From Dactylococcopsis salina PCC 8305 (GTDB taxonomy: Bacteria; Cyanobacteriota; Cyanobacteriia; Cyanobacteriales; Rubidibacteraceae), in contig NC_019780.1 in the NCBI RefSeq assembly GCF_000317615.1, positions 434,001 through 498,000 of the forward strand: DNA of 64,000 nt, in the 5' to 3' direction. The stretch's first letter is position 1; each line of letters opens with the position of its first letter. Made by a program: the position numbers and the translations under genes. This document shows, piece after piece, positions 24,962 to 34,126 of the stretch. The notes beneath the pieces were generated by a model that did not search any database, had not been told where the DNA came from, and saw only the letters and a list, made by a program, of their open reading frames with translations.

Positions 24962-25396
24962 TTAAATGTAGTACATTAAATCAATTTGCTGTTTATTATT
25001 GCGTTGTTCTGATAAAGTTTGTAAATTATACTTTTTCAGTTGCGCTTCCATCGCTCGATCGATTTCATGCCAAGTTTCTTGGACAACGCACTGTTCAGGG
25101 GTTTTAAATTTCGAGATTGCTTCCGTTGTTCCTTCTGAACCTTCAAGACACTTCACAATCTCTAGTAGCGTAATCTCAGACGGCGATCGCGCTAATAAAT
25201 AGCCTCCTTTTGCTCCCCGTTGACTTTTGACGAACCCTCCCCGTCGTAGTGTTGCTAGGAGTTGTTCTAAATAGCGATCGGATATATCTTGTTTCTCGGC
25301 AATTTGCCGAATTTGCAAAGGTTCTTGATTTTGATAGTTGCTCGTTAGCTCTAACAAAGCGAGTAAGGCGTATTTGGTTTTACAAGAAAGTTCCAC
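24962..25396 (-). CDS. Rrf2-family transcriptional regulator (CymR-like by context)
   Basis: 144 residues. The winged helix-turn-helix of the Rrf2 family is clear: MELSCKTKYALLALLELTSN, then IRQIAEKQDISDRYLEQLLATLRRGGFVKSQRG-type wing, then GAKGGYLLARSPSEITLLEI. IscR-type proteins carry three cysteines for an Fe-S cluster after this point; here only one (PEQCVVQ) is present, so a cluster-free CymR-type regulator is more likely. CymR controls cysteine metabolism together with CysK in Firmicutes, and the neighbouring gene here is cysK. Function is inferred from that context. The divergent ROK-kinase gene begins 187 bases away. Confidence 0.88.
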   Translation of the reverse strand: MELSCKTKYALLALLELTSNYQNQEPLQIRQIAEKQDISDRYLEQLLATLRRGGFVKSQRGAKGGYLLARSPSEITLLEIVKCLEGSEGTTEAISKFKTPEQCVVQETWHEIDRAMEAQLKKYNLQTLSEQRNNKQQIDLMYYI

Positions 25397-25583
25397 AGTC
25401 AGCGGTTACTAAAATTTTGGGAGATTTTCAAACAATTAATAAAAAATAATTAATAATGAGGAAAAAGGAGCGATTCCATAAACGGACTATCAACCATCTT
25501 AGATCATTCTGTTTCTGCTATAGCACTACGCGCCAGACAATAGTAAGATATAGGTGAGTTTCAAGATTTGGGATTAATTCATT

Positions 25584-26585
25584 GTGAAACCATCCACAGT
25601 AATTGGGATTGATATCGGAGGAACGGCTCTAAAAATTGGACAGTTTCTGGCTGATGGTGCTTGTGTTAATCAAACCACACTCCCCACCCCTCAACCGCCT
25701 CATCCCCAGGCAATGGTAGAATTAATCGCGGCGGCGATCGAGCAACTTGATCCCAAACCAAACCATCGCGCGATCGGAGTGGGAACACCTGGCCCCACTG
25801 ATCCATCAGGTCGAATTGCCTTAATCGGGATCAATCTTCTAGGTTGGCGTGAAGTTCCCCTTGCCGATTTATTAGAAGCAAAACTAGGACTCCCCACATT
25901 TGTTGCTAATGATGCCAATTGTGCGGGTTTAGGAGAATCTTGGCTTGGTGCTGGGCGTAACTTTCAAAACTTAATTCTCCTCACATTAGGAACAGGAGTC
26001 GGCGGAGCAATTATCCTCAATAATCAACTGTTTACTGGTTCTTATGGGGCTGCAGGAGAGTTAGGCTTAATTACCATTGATGCTGACGGTGATCCCTGTA
26101 ATAGTGGCAATAATGGCTCTCTCGAACAACATTTATCAGTACAAGCAATCAAGCGTAAAACTCAGAAAACACCGACAGAATTAGCAAAACTTGCCGCCTC
26201 TGGAGACAAAACCGCCCTTGCTTTTTGGGAACAATACGGAAAAGACTTAGGCGCAGGATTAGCCAGTTTAATCTATGTTCTCACCCCTGAAGCGATCCTT
26301 ATTGGTGGTGGGATTAGCGCCAGTGCTGAGTTTTTCCTTCCTAGCACGAAAAAAGAAATCGAAAAACGAGTCGTTGGTATTTCCCGAATGGAATCACAGC
26401 TTTTAACCGCAGAATTAGGAAACCAAGCGGGTATGGTTGGGGCTGCGAAATTGGCTTGGGAAAATCTCCAAACAGCAACCAGTAGGTTGGGTGAAGCCAC
26501 CGCTTCACCCAACAAAAGTAACCCAACAAAAGTAGGTTGGGTGAAGCCACCGCTTCACCCAACAAAAGTAATCCAACAAAAGTAG
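25584..26585 (+). CDS. ROK-family sugar kinase with repeat-encoded C-terminal tail
   Basis: 333 residues, GTG start. N-terminal phosphate loop VIGIDIGGTALKIGQFL, then GVGTPGPTDPSGRI, the catalytic-Asp region FVANDANCAGLGESWLG, and LTLGTGVGGAIILNNQL define a ROK sugar kinase. Glucose is the likely substrate in cyanobacteria, but the classical ROK zinc cysteines (CxCGxxGC) are reduced to GDPCNSGNNGSLEQHL, so the zinc site is absent or changed. The core ends near GMVGAAKLAWENLQ. The last 34 or so residues are encoded by tandem GTTGGGTGAAGC hairpin repeats (from 26482), giving an unusual tail (SRLGEATASPNKSNPTK...). Repeat invasion has probably lengthened the gene. Confidence 0.88.
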   Translation: MKPSTVIGIDIGGTALKIGQFLADGACVNQTTLPTPQPPHPQAMVELIAAAIEQLDPKPNHRAIGVGTPGPTDPSGRIALIGINLLGWREVPLADLLEAKLGLPTFVANDANCAGLGESWLGAGRNFQNLILLTLGTGVGGAIILNNQLFTGSYGAAGELGLITIDADGDPCNSGNNGSLEQHLSVQAIKRKTQKTPTELAKLAASGDKTALAFWEQYGKDLGAGLASLIYVLTPEAILIGGGISASAEFFLPSTKKEIEKRVVGISRMESQLLTAELGNQAGMVGAAKLAWENLQTATSRLGEATASPNKSNPTKVGWVKPPLHPTKVIQQK

Positions 26586-26815
26586 GTTGGGTGAAGCCAC
26601 CGCTTCACCCAACAAAAGTAGGTTGGGTGAAGCCACCGCGTAACCCAACACCAATTATAAGTAACCCAACAAAGGTAGATCAAAGGTAGGTGGGATGAAG
26701 TCACCGCGTAACCCAACATAAAGGAATGGGTGTTGGGTTTCGTAAACTCCACCCAACCTACATGGCTAATGACTAATTTGTGTTGGGTTTCGTAAACTCC
26801 ACCCAACCTACATGA
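26482..26815. repeat. GTTGGGT-family hairpin array
   Basis: GTAGGTTGGG begins at 26482, 26532, 26582 and 26618 (spacings 50, 50, 36). Each unit forms a 12-bp stem, GTTGGGTGAAGC with GCTTCACCCAAC. Three looser copies follow to 26815, with GGGTTTCGTAAACTCCACCC cores. The first copies are inside the ROK coding region and the rest fill the gap before 26843. Open frames on the minus strand here are repeat-coded and not called. Confidence 0.9.
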
Positions 26816-26842
26816 CTCTGCTTAACCATTGGTAACTGGCTG

Positions 26843-27328
26843 TTAATTTGTGTCATAGTCAGCCACTGCTTTCAGCTTAGAGTAAAAATGAGAGCGATCG
26901 AACAGAGGAGTAAATCGATCGATGCTAAAGGGAGGTGGTGTTGTCTCCTCTGTTTCTGCTACTTCCTCCTCAGTCTCTTCTCTTTCCTCGTCTTCTTCCG
27001 TCTCCATTCCCTCAGAGGGAGAAACTTCTTCCACTTCCTCTACATCCTCTGAAAATTGATGTAATGCTTTCGGTAAGCGGCGACAGATCAAACGTTCAAA
27101 CTCATGGGTAAAATGAAATTTCGGTTGACCGCGACGAGACCAAAGACATAGAATTTGTTCAATAGAAAAAGTTTTATATCGCCCCAGATATAATGCTTCT
27201 ATGATTGCCAAACGCACCCAATGTTCTTCATATTCCTCTAACCATCGCATGGCTAACTCTGAGGGCGTTTCTTCACCCAATTCAAAGCCATAATTTTCGA
27301 TTAATACTTCAATCAGTTGTTGCATCAC
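26843..27328 (-). CDS. Hypothetical protein with acidic low-complexity linker
   Basis: 161 residues. The N-terminal 90 residues look folded and mostly helical (ELAMRWLEEYEEHWVRLAII, EQILCLWSRRGQPKFHFTHE), and then a Glu-rich linker (EEDEEREETEEEVAETEE) leads to a short C-terminal segment, FSIDRFTPLFDRSHFYSKLK. That last segment looks conserved enough to be a binding motif. There is no signal peptide and no membrane span. I do not recognise the family; the layout resembles cyanobacterial proteins sometimes compared with DnaD-like domains, but I would not assert that. It is co-directional with the porin gene upstream, 102 bases away. Confidence 0.7.
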   Translation of the reverse strand: MMQQLIEVLIENYGFELGEETPSELAMRWLEEYEEHWVRLAIIEALYLGRYKTFSIEQILCLWSRRGQPKFHFTHEFERLICRRLPKALHQFSEDVEEVEEVSPSEGMETEEDEEREETEEEVAETEETTPPPFSIDRFTPLFDRSHFYSKLKAVADYDTN

Positions 27329-27430
27329 AACTTTTACCAGATCAAAATTACGCTAGCTGAGGAAGACTCGCTTAAAGCAGACTTACCCATACTTTACTGA
27401 TCACAACGGAATTGATCGACACAAAAATTC

Positions 27431-28936
27431 TTAAAAGGTAACTGTCATTCGGAGGCTGCTGGTAAAAAGATCAGCTTCGGTTACGCTTTGATTGGGGTTC
27501 GGATGCCAAATTAATCCAGGCGTTAGGGAAACCTCATCGCTGACTTGCCATTTATAAAATCCCTCCAAATGTAGCGGCATCTCGTTACTAAATTGAGAAT
27601 TTCCCATTGATCGCCCCAAATAAGGCTGCACCCCAATTATAATTCCCCCTAAATCATTTTTGTCACCCGCATTCGGAAAAACAAGAGACAGAGAATAATT
27701 CCAGATGGCTGCGTCTCCCTCATCCAGCACCTTAACATCAGTGTAACCCAATCGACCTCCCAAACCCAACTTCCGATTAACTCGCCAAAAGGCTTCTATT
27801 CCGTAAGCGTTGGTAACAGTAGAAAACTGCGACAAGGTATCATTAACGATCGAAGTTCCCAGAATACTTGAAGACTCAGAAAGACCATCCGTAAAGCCAA
27901 AGTCTCCCTCTTGAAAAAAGCCATGAAGATAGTTCAACCCCACCGACACATCTTTCCCAGCATCCCATTTTACTCCGATGCCAGCACTATAAGACCCTCC
28001 AAATAATCCTGTATCGGTATCACTCCCATCTGGTGTGTAATAACCAGCGCCTACTTGTAGAGAGTCATTAATTAAATGTGACATAGCCAAGCCACTGGCA
28101 CCGCCTAAACTCAAAATAGGGTGACGTTGAGCAAATGTAGAAAGAGTGGTTGTTCCCGCGTTATCATCTTCAAAAAACGGATTGATCGCGGGAAGATTAT
28201 AATCTCTGTGTTGTCCTCCCACTGGGGTTAAGATCGCGATCGTCCTCTCCCCAATCGGAAACTTATAACTCAATTTACCTAAGATCACTTGATTGTCTGT
28301 GTTTCCTTGAAACTGGTGGGTTTGAGTAACTTCTTTTGTGCCATCCGCTAAATTGGGAGTGAGCGCATTTCCCACTGTAAGACGAGTGAGGAGAGAATCT
28401 TTCCCCGTAAAGCTAGTATTAAAATTAAGGCGCGATCGAGCTTGAAAAACAACCCCTGTGTCTTCTCCCTCTTGGGAACTATCTGTGACAACAAAATTAA
28501 CCACACCCTTAAGTTTAGTCGTCGTCGAAAATTCGGTAATCTCTAACTCACGCACCCGCGCGGTGCTTCCATCCACTCTTCCTCGCAAAATTGCTAATTC
28601 TCGCACATATTCCGTTTGTAAACGATCGATCGTCGGTTGTTCTCGATTAATCACCTCATCGTGGCTTAAACAGCGATTCAGCAAAGTCGCAAACTCATAA
28701 CGACTCATCACCTGTTCACCGCGAAAAGTTCGATCAGGATATCCTTCAATACACTGATAACGCTGTTGGAGAGATTGTAAAGCAGAAAAAGCCCAGTCTG
28801 TCGGTTGAACATCCTTTAATTCCCAAACGGGAATCACTGGCGAAGATAAAGAAGCATCAGGTTGGGCTTTAGCTTGAGGGACAAAGACCTGTAAAGTAAA
28901 AGTAAGGGTGAGGAAGATTAGAGGATAACGACCCAT
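27431..28936 (-). CDS. SLH-domain outer-membrane porin (OprB/iron-uptake porin type)
   Basis: 501 residues. Signal peptide (PLIFLTLTFTLQVFVPQAKA), then one SLH domain that anchors to the peptidoglycan-linked polymer: LKDVQPTDWAFSALQSLQQR with YPDRTFRGEQVMSRYEFATL. A coiled-coil stretch (LQTEYVRELAILRGRVDGST) comes next, and then a beta barrel of about 350 residues ending in SLRMTVTF with terminal Phe. This is the layout of the major cyanobacterial porins, implicated in uptake of inorganic ions including iron. It is located in the outer membrane. The partial gene at 2-139 has a similar C-terminus. Confidence 0.92.
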   Translation of the reverse strand: MGRYPLIFLTLTFTLQVFVPQAKAQPDASLSSPVIPVWELKDVQPTDWAFSALQSLQQRYQCIEGYPDRTFRGEQVMSRYEFATLLNRCLSHDEVINREQPTIDRLQTEYVRELAILRGRVDGSTARVRELEITEFSTTTKLKGVVNFVVTDSSQEGEDTGVVFQARSRLNFNTSFTGKDSLLTRLTVGNALTPNLADGTKEVTQTHQFQGNTDNQVILGKLSYKFPIGERTIAILTPVGGQHRDYNLPAINPFFEDDNAGTTTLSTFAQRHPILSLGGASGLAMSHLINDSLQVGAGYYTPDGSDTDTGLFGGSYSAGIGVKWDAGKDVSVGLNYLHGFFQEGDFGFTDGLSESSSILGTSIVNDTLSQFSTVTNAYGIEAFWRVNRKLGLGGRLGYTDVKVLDEGDAAIWNYSLSLVFPNAGDKNDLGGIIIGVQPYLGRSMGNSQFSNEMPLHLEGFYKWQVSDEVSLTPGLIWHPNPNQSVTEADLFTSSLRMTVTF

Positions 28937-28964
28937 AAAATATAATTTCCCTGCCTAGGTGTTT

Positions 28965-29942
28965 ATGATTGAAGTTCAAAATCTCAGCAAGTTTTTTGGT
29001 TCAACTGCTGCCATTACTGATGTTACCTTTTCTGTGAGGGAAGGGGAAATTTTAGGGTTTCTCGGACCCAATGGCGCTGGTAAAACAACCACTATGCGAA
29101 TCCTTAGCGGTTATATTGCCGCGAATCGGGGAACAGCGAAAATTGGTGAGTATGAAGTGCATCGCCATTCCCTAGCCGTGCGAAAACGCATCGGTTATTT
29201 ACCAGAAAATCCGCCGTTGTATCTAGATATGACGGTCAAAAGTTTTTTAGCGTTTGTGACTCAAATTAAAGGTGTACCGCGACGCGATCGAGCCAAAAGT
29301 GTGAACAATGCGATCGAACGTTGTTTTCTCGAAGATAAACGCAACACCTTAATTCGGAAATTATCCAAAGGATACCGTCAACGAGTGGGCATTGCCAGCG
29401 CGATCGTCCATAATCCTCCCGTTATTATTTTAGATGAACCGACGATCGGACTTGATCCCCGTCAAATTATCGAAGTCAGAAACCTTATCAAAAGCCTAGC
29501 TGGCGACCATACGATCATTCTTTCCACTCATCTTCTATCCGAAGTCAGTATGATCAGCGATCGCGTCACCATTATCGCCAACGGAACCGTCGTCGCCACC
29601 AATACCCCAGATAACTTAATGATGGAATTAGCAGGAGGAGGCGGTTACACCCTCGATATTTCAGGAGACATTGAACTCATTGAAAGCACCCTCAATAACT
29701 TACCAGAAGTTTCCTCCGTCAGCATTTCCCCTCAAGAAAATCAAGAGAGAAAACAAGTCAAAATCACCTGTTCTCCCAACACCGAACCCGGTGATAAAAT
29801 CGCCACTGTTCTTGTTAACTCAGGGCTGCATCTGTATGAAATGAAGCGAGACAAACCTACCCTAGAAGACGTATTTTTAGAATTAACCGCGCAAGATATT
29901 AAAGAAGAAGACAGCGCAACGATTGAACCAGAGAGTAATTAA
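28965..29942 (+). CDS. ABC transporter ATP-binding protein (GldA/CcmA-like)
   Basis: About 325 residues. Walker A GPNGAGKTT, signature LSKGYRQRVG (in place of LSGGQ), Walker B VIILDEPTIGLDP and switch histidine in LSTHLL are all present. A C-terminal domain of about 100 residues (SISPQENQERKQVKITC and onwards) extends past the ATPase core. It resembles the ATPases of GldA-type exporters annotated in cyanobacteria as gliding-motility or multidrug ABC proteins. The membrane partner is not in the immediate neighbourhood; the next gene, icd, is unrelated. The ATG at 28965 is preferred to a GTG at 28959. The porin gene is divergent, 28 bases away. Confidence 0.9.
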   Translation: MIEVQNLSKFFGSTAAITDVTFSVREGEILGFLGPNGAGKTTTMRILSGYIAANRGTAKIGEYEVHRHSLAVRKRIGYLPENPPLYLDMTVKSFLAFVTQIKGVPRRDRAKSVNNAIERCFLEDKRNTLIRKLSKGYRQRVGIASAIVHNPPVIILDEPTIGLDPRQIIEVRNLIKSLAGDHTIILSTHLLSEVSMISDRVTIIANGTVVATNTPDNLMMELAGGGGYTLDISGDIELIESTLNNLPEVSSVSISPQENQERKQVKITCSPNTEPGDKIATVLVNSGLHLYEMKRDKPTLEDVFLELTAQDIKEEDSATIEPESN

Positions 29943-30271
29943 GGTTTGCTGAAGAAAGCTAAAACTCTCGTACCTTATGGTTTTAATGCTCTTAACTCCT
30001 CAAAAAAGTGCAAGGAAATTGAACGCTCAATAGTCACGCACCCTGCATCAAAACCTTGAAATCTTGCCTCTTGCCTCTTGCCTCTTGCCTTTTGCCTTTT
30101 GCCTTTTGCCTTTTGCCTCTTGCCTCTTGCCTCTTGCCTCTTGCCTCTTGCCTCTTGCCTCTTGCCTTACTACACCAACTAATGAACTTTTTCACCAATC
30201 CCTAATTAACATTTGTTAAATTCCCTCCCCTGTGGCAATATGAACGATTATCCGTTACTCAAAGCAGAAAA
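29943..30271. repeat. Heptanucleotide tandem repeat (STRR) upstream of icd
   Basis: From 30063 to 30167 there are exactly 15 copies of a 7-base unit: four CTTGCCT, four TTTGCCT, then seven CTTGCCT. Such short tandemly repeated heptamers are known from cyanobacteria. The array ends 104 bases before the icd start. The remainder of the gap shows no gene. Confidence 0.95.
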
Positions 30272-31693
30272 ATGTACGACAAAATTACTGCCCCTAGCGT
30301 TGGGACAAAAATCACCTTCAAAGATGGCGAACCCATTGTTCCTGATGATCCGATTATTCCCTTCATTCGCGGCGATGGTACGGGTTACGATATTTGGCCC
30401 GCGACTCAGAAAGTTTTAGAAGCTGCCGTCAAAACCGCCTATGGTGACAAGAAAAAAATCAATTGGTTTAAAATCTATGCAGGCGACGAGGCTTGTGAAC
30501 ATTATGGTCAATTTCAGTATTTGCCAGAAGATACCCTGCAAGCGATTCGAGAGTATGGGGTTGCCATCAAGGGCCCTTTAACCACTCCCGTCGGCGGTGG
30601 GATTCGTTCCTTAAATGTTGCCCTCCGTCAGATTAATGATTTATATGCTTGTGTGCGTCCTTGTCGTTATTATCCTGGAACGCCTTCCCCTCACAAGTAT
30701 CCAGAACGATTAGATGTGATTATCTATCGGGAAAATACAGAAGATATTTATCTCGGAATTGAATGGAAAGCGGAAACAGAAACCGCGAAAAAGTTAATTG
30801 ATTTCCTCAATCAAGATTTAATTCCCAACACCCCTGAACATGGGAAAAAGCAAATTCCTCTTGATGCTGGCATTGGCATTAAACCCATTAGCAAGAAAGG
30901 ATCACAGCGTTTAGTTCGTCGCGCCATCAAACACGCTTTGCAACTTCCTGAAAATAAGCAGATGGTGACTTTAGTCCATAAAGGCAATATTATGAAGTAC
31001 ACCGAAGGCGCGTTTCGCGATTGGGGCTATGAGTTAGCAACCACCGAGTTTCGCCAAGAGTGCGTAACGGAACGAGAATCATGGATTTTAAGTAATAAGG
31101 AAAACAATCCAGATTTGAGTTTAGAGGAAAATGCTCGTCAGGTAGAACCAGGCTTTGATAGTGTTACCCCACAACGTCGAGAGGAGATTATCGCAGAGGT
31201 GAAAGCGATTTTAGACACGCTTTGGGATAGTCATGGTGACGGGAAATGGAAACAGAAAGTTATGGTTAACGATCGCATCGCTGATAGTATTTTTCAGCAG
31301 ATTCAAACTCGTCCTGAAGAGTATTCTATTCTCGCCACGATGAATCTCAACGGCGATTATATCTCGGATGCGGCTGCCGCTTTGGTGGGAGGTTTAGGTA
31401 TGGGACCAGGGGCGAATATTGGTGATCAATGTGCAATTTTCGAGGCAACTCACGGCACAGCACCGAAACACGCAGGACTCGATCGCGTTAACCCTGGTTC
31501 TCTGATTCTATCTGGTGTGATGATGTTGGAATATTTAGGTTGGTCAGAAGCCGCCCAGTTAGTGGAAAAAGGACTCGCTGGCGCGATCGCACATAAAAAA
31601 GTGACTTATGACTTGGCTCGGATGATGACCCCAAAAGTTGATCCGCCGTTGAAATGTTCCGAGTTCGCCCAAGCAATCATCGATCATTTTTAA
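30272..31693 (+). CDS. icd: NADP-dependent isocitrate dehydrogenase
   Basis: 473 residues. Oxidatively decarboxylates isocitrate to 2-oxoglutarate, the carbon skeleton for ammonium assimilation and the nitrogen-status signal of cyanobacteria. Substrate-binding landmarks include [12 protein letters not shown], the [14 protein letters not shown] region, [13 protein letters not shown], and the nucleotide site with [10 protein letters not shown]. Length and motifs match the bacterial NADP type seen in cyanobacteria. The ATG at 30272 gives [14 protein letters not shown], as expected. Near its promoter is a 15-copy heptamer array. It appears monocistronic. Confidence 0.96.
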   Translation: MYDKITAPSVGTKITFKDGEPIVPDDPIIPFIRGDGTGYDIWPATQKVLEAAVKTAYGDKKKINWFKIYAGDEACEHYGQFQYLPEDTLQAIREYGVAIKGPLTTPVGGGIRSLNVALRQINDLYACVRPCRYYPGTPSPHKYPERLDVIIYRENTEDIYLGIEWKAETETAKKLIDFLNQDLIPNTPEHGKKQIPLDAGIGIKPISKKGSQRLVRRAIKHALQLPENKQMVTLVHKGNIMKYTEGAFRDWGYELATTEFRQECVTERESWILSNKENNPDLSLEENARQVEPGFDSVTPQRREEIIAEVKAILDTLWDSHGDGKWKQKVMVNDRIADSIFQQIQTRPEEYSILATMNLNGDYISDAAAALVGGLGMGPGANIGDQCAIFEATHGTAPKHAGLDRVNPGSLILSGVMMLEYLGWSEAAQLVEKGLAGAIAHKKVTYDLARMMTPKVDPPLKCSEFAQAIIDHF

Positions 31694-31724
31694 GGGAAAT
31701 CTTTCTCTAATCCCCTCAGAAAAC

Positions 31725-31769
31725 GTAGGTTGGGTGGAGCTAGCGCGAAACCCAACACCAATTATAAGT
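31725..31769. repeat. Single GTTGGGT-family repeat copy
   Basis: GTAGGTTGGGTGGAGCTAGC continues into GCGAAACCCAACACCAATTA between icd and the MFS gene. It is a one-unit version of the array at 2411-2580. Confidence 0.85.
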
Positions 31770-31885
31770 AATCAAAAGAACCTTATATAAGGGAGCTTCG
31801 CTAAAATCTTATCCCAAACAGTAGATTACAGAAAATGTTAAGAATAGTAAACTAAGTAAAGAAAACTGTTAAGGGAGCAACCTGC

Positions 31886-33124
31886 GTGAACGTCCTCAAA
31901 ACCCTCACTCCAGCACAAAAAAAGAATCTTGCGGTTCTTGCCATTTCAGGTTTACTATTCTGGACGAGCTTAACCACTTTATTACCGACTTTACCCGCTT
32001 ACATCTCTGATGTTGGGGGAAGCAAACATCAAGTGGGACTGGTGATGGGGAGTTTTGCCATTGGGCTGCTCTTATTTCGCGCTCAACTGGGACAACTTTC
32101 CGATCAACGCAGTCGCAAATTAGTTGTGATGATTGGTACATTTGTTGTCGGAACTGCTCCTTTAGGTTATCTTTCAGTGGATTCAATTCCCCTTTTAATG
32201 GCATTTCGAGCGTTTCATGGCATCAGTATCGCCGCTTTTACCACAGGTTACAGCACCCTCGTTGTCGATTGGTCTCCCCCAGAAAAACGCGGGGAATTAA
32301 TTGGTTATATGAGTTTGGTTGTTCCCGTTGGATTGGCGTTAGGACCCGCTTTAGGGGGATATCTACAGGTGAGTGTTGGGTATGAAGTCTTGTTTATGAC
32401 TTCCGCAACGTTAGGCTATTTGGGGTTATTATTTGCCTCTCAGGTGACAGAAGCAGGGAAGAAACAGGTTGAGGAGAAAGAGAGAGAGGACACTTCACAA
32501 CAAGCGGCCTTTTGGACAATGTTACTCAGCCCTCGCATTCGCACCCCCGCCATGGTTTTGTTTATGGTGGGATTGGTGTTTGGCACGTTAACGACTTTTC
32601 TTCCTTTGTATGTCAGAGAGTTAGGAATTGACCTTAATCCTGGACTTTATTATACGACTTCTGCGATCGCTAGTTTTGCCATGCGGATTTTTATCGGTAA
32701 AGCCTCGGATCAATTTGGTAGAGGAATTTTTATCACTATGAGTTTAACCCTTTATGTGGTGGCGATGTTCCTATTAGCAACGGCTAACACTCCGATCGAG
32801 TTTCTAGTCGCTGCGATCGCGCAAGGTGCGGGAGGAGGAACACTGATTCCGATGATGATTGCCCTCATGTCCGATCGATCGACCACCAGTGAACGCGGCA
32901 GGATTTACGCCCTCTCTATCGGCGGATTTGATTTAGGAATTGCTCTCGCCGGCCCCGGAATTGGCTCTTTTGCTGAGATTTTAGGCTATCGCGGTTTGTT
33001 CCAATTAGGAGTTAGTTTAGCACTGGTGGCGCTCCTCATTTTTATCACTCGATCGAGCAAAAGTATTGCACATTCTTTCCGTTTTGCCACAGGACGAGAA
33101 AAAGATGTTTATGCTGTTAAGTAA
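31886..33124 (+). CDS. Major facilitator superfamily transporter
   Basis: 412 residues, twelve predicted transmembrane segments, GTG start with AAGGGAGC as a likely ribosome binding site. The loop 2-3 motif appears as GQLSDQRSRKLVVMIG, and loop 8-9 has a similar GKASDQFGRG. The membrane segment with GLALGPALGGYLQV corresponds to the antiporter-type motif C, suggesting a proton-coupled exporter. The central loop QVEEKEREDTSQQ is cytosolic. The substrate is unknown. It runs alone, with no obvious partner gene. Confidence 0.92.
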   Translation: MNVLKTLTPAQKKNLAVLAISGLLFWTSLTTLLPTLPAYISDVGGSKHQVGLVMGSFAIGLLLFRAQLGQLSDQRSRKLVVMIGTFVVGTAPLGYLSVDSIPLLMAFRAFHGISIAAFTTGYSTLVVDWSPPEKRGELIGYMSLVVPVGLALGPALGGYLQVSVGYEVLFMTSATLGYLGLLFASQVTEAGKKQVEEKEREDTSQQAAFWTMLLSPRIRTPAMVLFMVGLVFGTLTTFLPLYVRELGIDLNPGLYYTTSAIASFAMRIFIGKASDQFGRGIFITMSLTLYVVAMFLLATANTPIEFLVAAIAQGAGGGTLIPMMIALMSDRSTTSERGRIYALSIGGFDLGIALAGPGIGSFAEILGYRGLFQLGVSLALVALLIFITRSSKSIAHSFRFATGREKDVYAVK

Positions 33125-33195
33125 ATTAGAATGACTATGAGGTGAGGAAACCCAACTTGATTTAAGATTCAATGGTAATCGCTTTCATCGTCTTA

Positions 33196-33543
33196 TTAAC
33201 TTAAAAAGACAATATTATTGATCATTGTTGCCTCAGATTTACTATTCAAAACTTCGAGAACTTGCCTTAATTGTTGACCAATAGAATATCGTTGTTGTTT
33301 CGCCAGAATAATCCCTTGATGACTTTTCCCTTTAGCTAAATATTGACCGTGTAAACGATAGAAATCTCTGCGATTAAAAGAAAATAAAACTCTTTTTTGT
33401 GATTTAGCATAATCGAGTTGCTCTAAATCACTAACTCCTAACATTTCGGCATCGGCAGCACTAATAACATCCACACCTCTTGCTCGTAAAGCAATTATCA
33501 ACGCTTGATCCATTGAGTCTTCATCAAAATATAAAGATAACAT
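33196..33543 (-). CDS. DUF5615 PIN-like toxin candidate
   Basis: 115 residues. The start MLSLYFDEDSMDQALIIALR, with FDED at the first acidic site, and LFSFNRRDFYRLH in the middle are typical of DUF5615 proteins, which have a PIN-like nuclease fold. They are usually encoded directly after a DUF433 protein, as here (one-base overlap). The pair is regarded as a probable toxin-antitoxin module, with DUF5615 as the toxin. The catalytic acids beyond FDED are not all certain by eye. It is cytosolic. Confidence 0.87.
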   Translation of the reverse strand: MLSLYFDEDSMDQALIIALRARGVDVISAADAEMLGVSDLEQLDYAKSQKRVLFSFNRRDFYRLHGQYLAKGKSHQGIILAKQQRYSIGQQLRQVLEVLNSKSEATMINNIVFLS

Positions 33544-33851
33544 TATTGTTGCTTCTGATTAAATTGCAACCATTCTTGTTCAAATTGATCTCCTTCTGTT
33601 AATTCAGCCACTAAATCAGCCTCCATCTTTTCTTGATTGGCATGATAATAACTCAAGGCAGCATGAATTTTAGCCAAATTTAAACTAGGATGTCCCATTC
33701 GGTTAAGAATTTCTTCTGGTGTTAAACCGAGTTTGTACCAACTAACAATACGATTAACAGTTATCCCTGTCCCCGTAATAATTGGTTTTCCATTCTTTAT
33801 TTGATTAGAATGGGAAATTAAAGTTCCAATCTCAATATTTGTCGTTGTCAT
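33543..33851 (-). CDS. DUF433 antitoxin-like protein
   Basis: About 102 residues from the ATG at 33851; the frame opens twelve codons earlier. The DUF433 core KPIITGTGITVNRIVSWYKL and EEILNRMGHPSLNLAKIHAA contains a helix-turn-helix-like fold suitable for DNA binding. The C-terminal acidic region (MEADLVAELTEGDQFEQEWL) could bind the DUF5615 partner, whose start overlaps this stop by one base. This is the typical first gene of the pair and is likely to autoregulate the operon, though that is inferred. Confidence 0.88.
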   Translation of the reverse strand: MTTTNIEIGTLISHSNQIKNGKPIITGTGITVNRIVSWYKLGLTPEEILNRMGHPSLNLAKIHAALSYYHANQEKMEADLVAELTEGDQFEQEWLQFNQKQQ

Positions 33852-33995
33852 TGATTGATGATATTTGTTCTTATAGTTCCGAATCAATCTTAAAAATTAT
33901 GGCTTGATCTCCAAACTATTTTATCTTACCCTCAAAAGAATTAAGAGTTACGCACTTGCCCTGTAATATCAGATTCGCTCAATCAATCATCAAAC

Positions 33996-34067
33996 GTAGG
34001 TTGGGTAGAGACGTTCCTGTTACTGAGCTTGTGGAAGTATGGAACGTCTCCACGCGAAACCCAACAC
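33996..34067. repeat. GTTGGGT-family repeat with interrupted inner palindrome
   Basis: GTAGGTTGGGTAGAGACGTT and GGAACGTCTCCACGCGAAAC are the arms. Between ACGTTCC and GGAACGT lie about 21 extra bases that are absent from the copies at 4221 and 23927, where the inner palindrome is closed (TTCCATGGAA). Confidence 0.85.
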
Positions 34068-34126
34068 TAGAACCTGATATAATCTTTGATACAATTTAAC
34101 TGGTTAGTTATTAAGCAAAATAAAAA

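Noticed and set aside
24962..25396. IscR (Fe-S cluster regulator)
   Set aside because: The three cluster cysteines are not present; only one cysteine lies in that region.
26555..26806. 83-codon minus-strand frame rich in Trp-Val-Gly
   Set aside because: Translation of tandem GTTGGGT repeats; the same peptide motifs appear in every frame over these repeats.
30063..30167. Possible CRISPR or coding repeat
   Set aside because: It is a plain 7-base tandem array of 15 units with no spacers and no supporting frame.
33996..34067. Intrinsic terminator after the DUF433/DUF5615 unit
   Set aside because: It lies upstream of that minus-strand pair and is a clear copy of the dispersed repeat, with no U-run.
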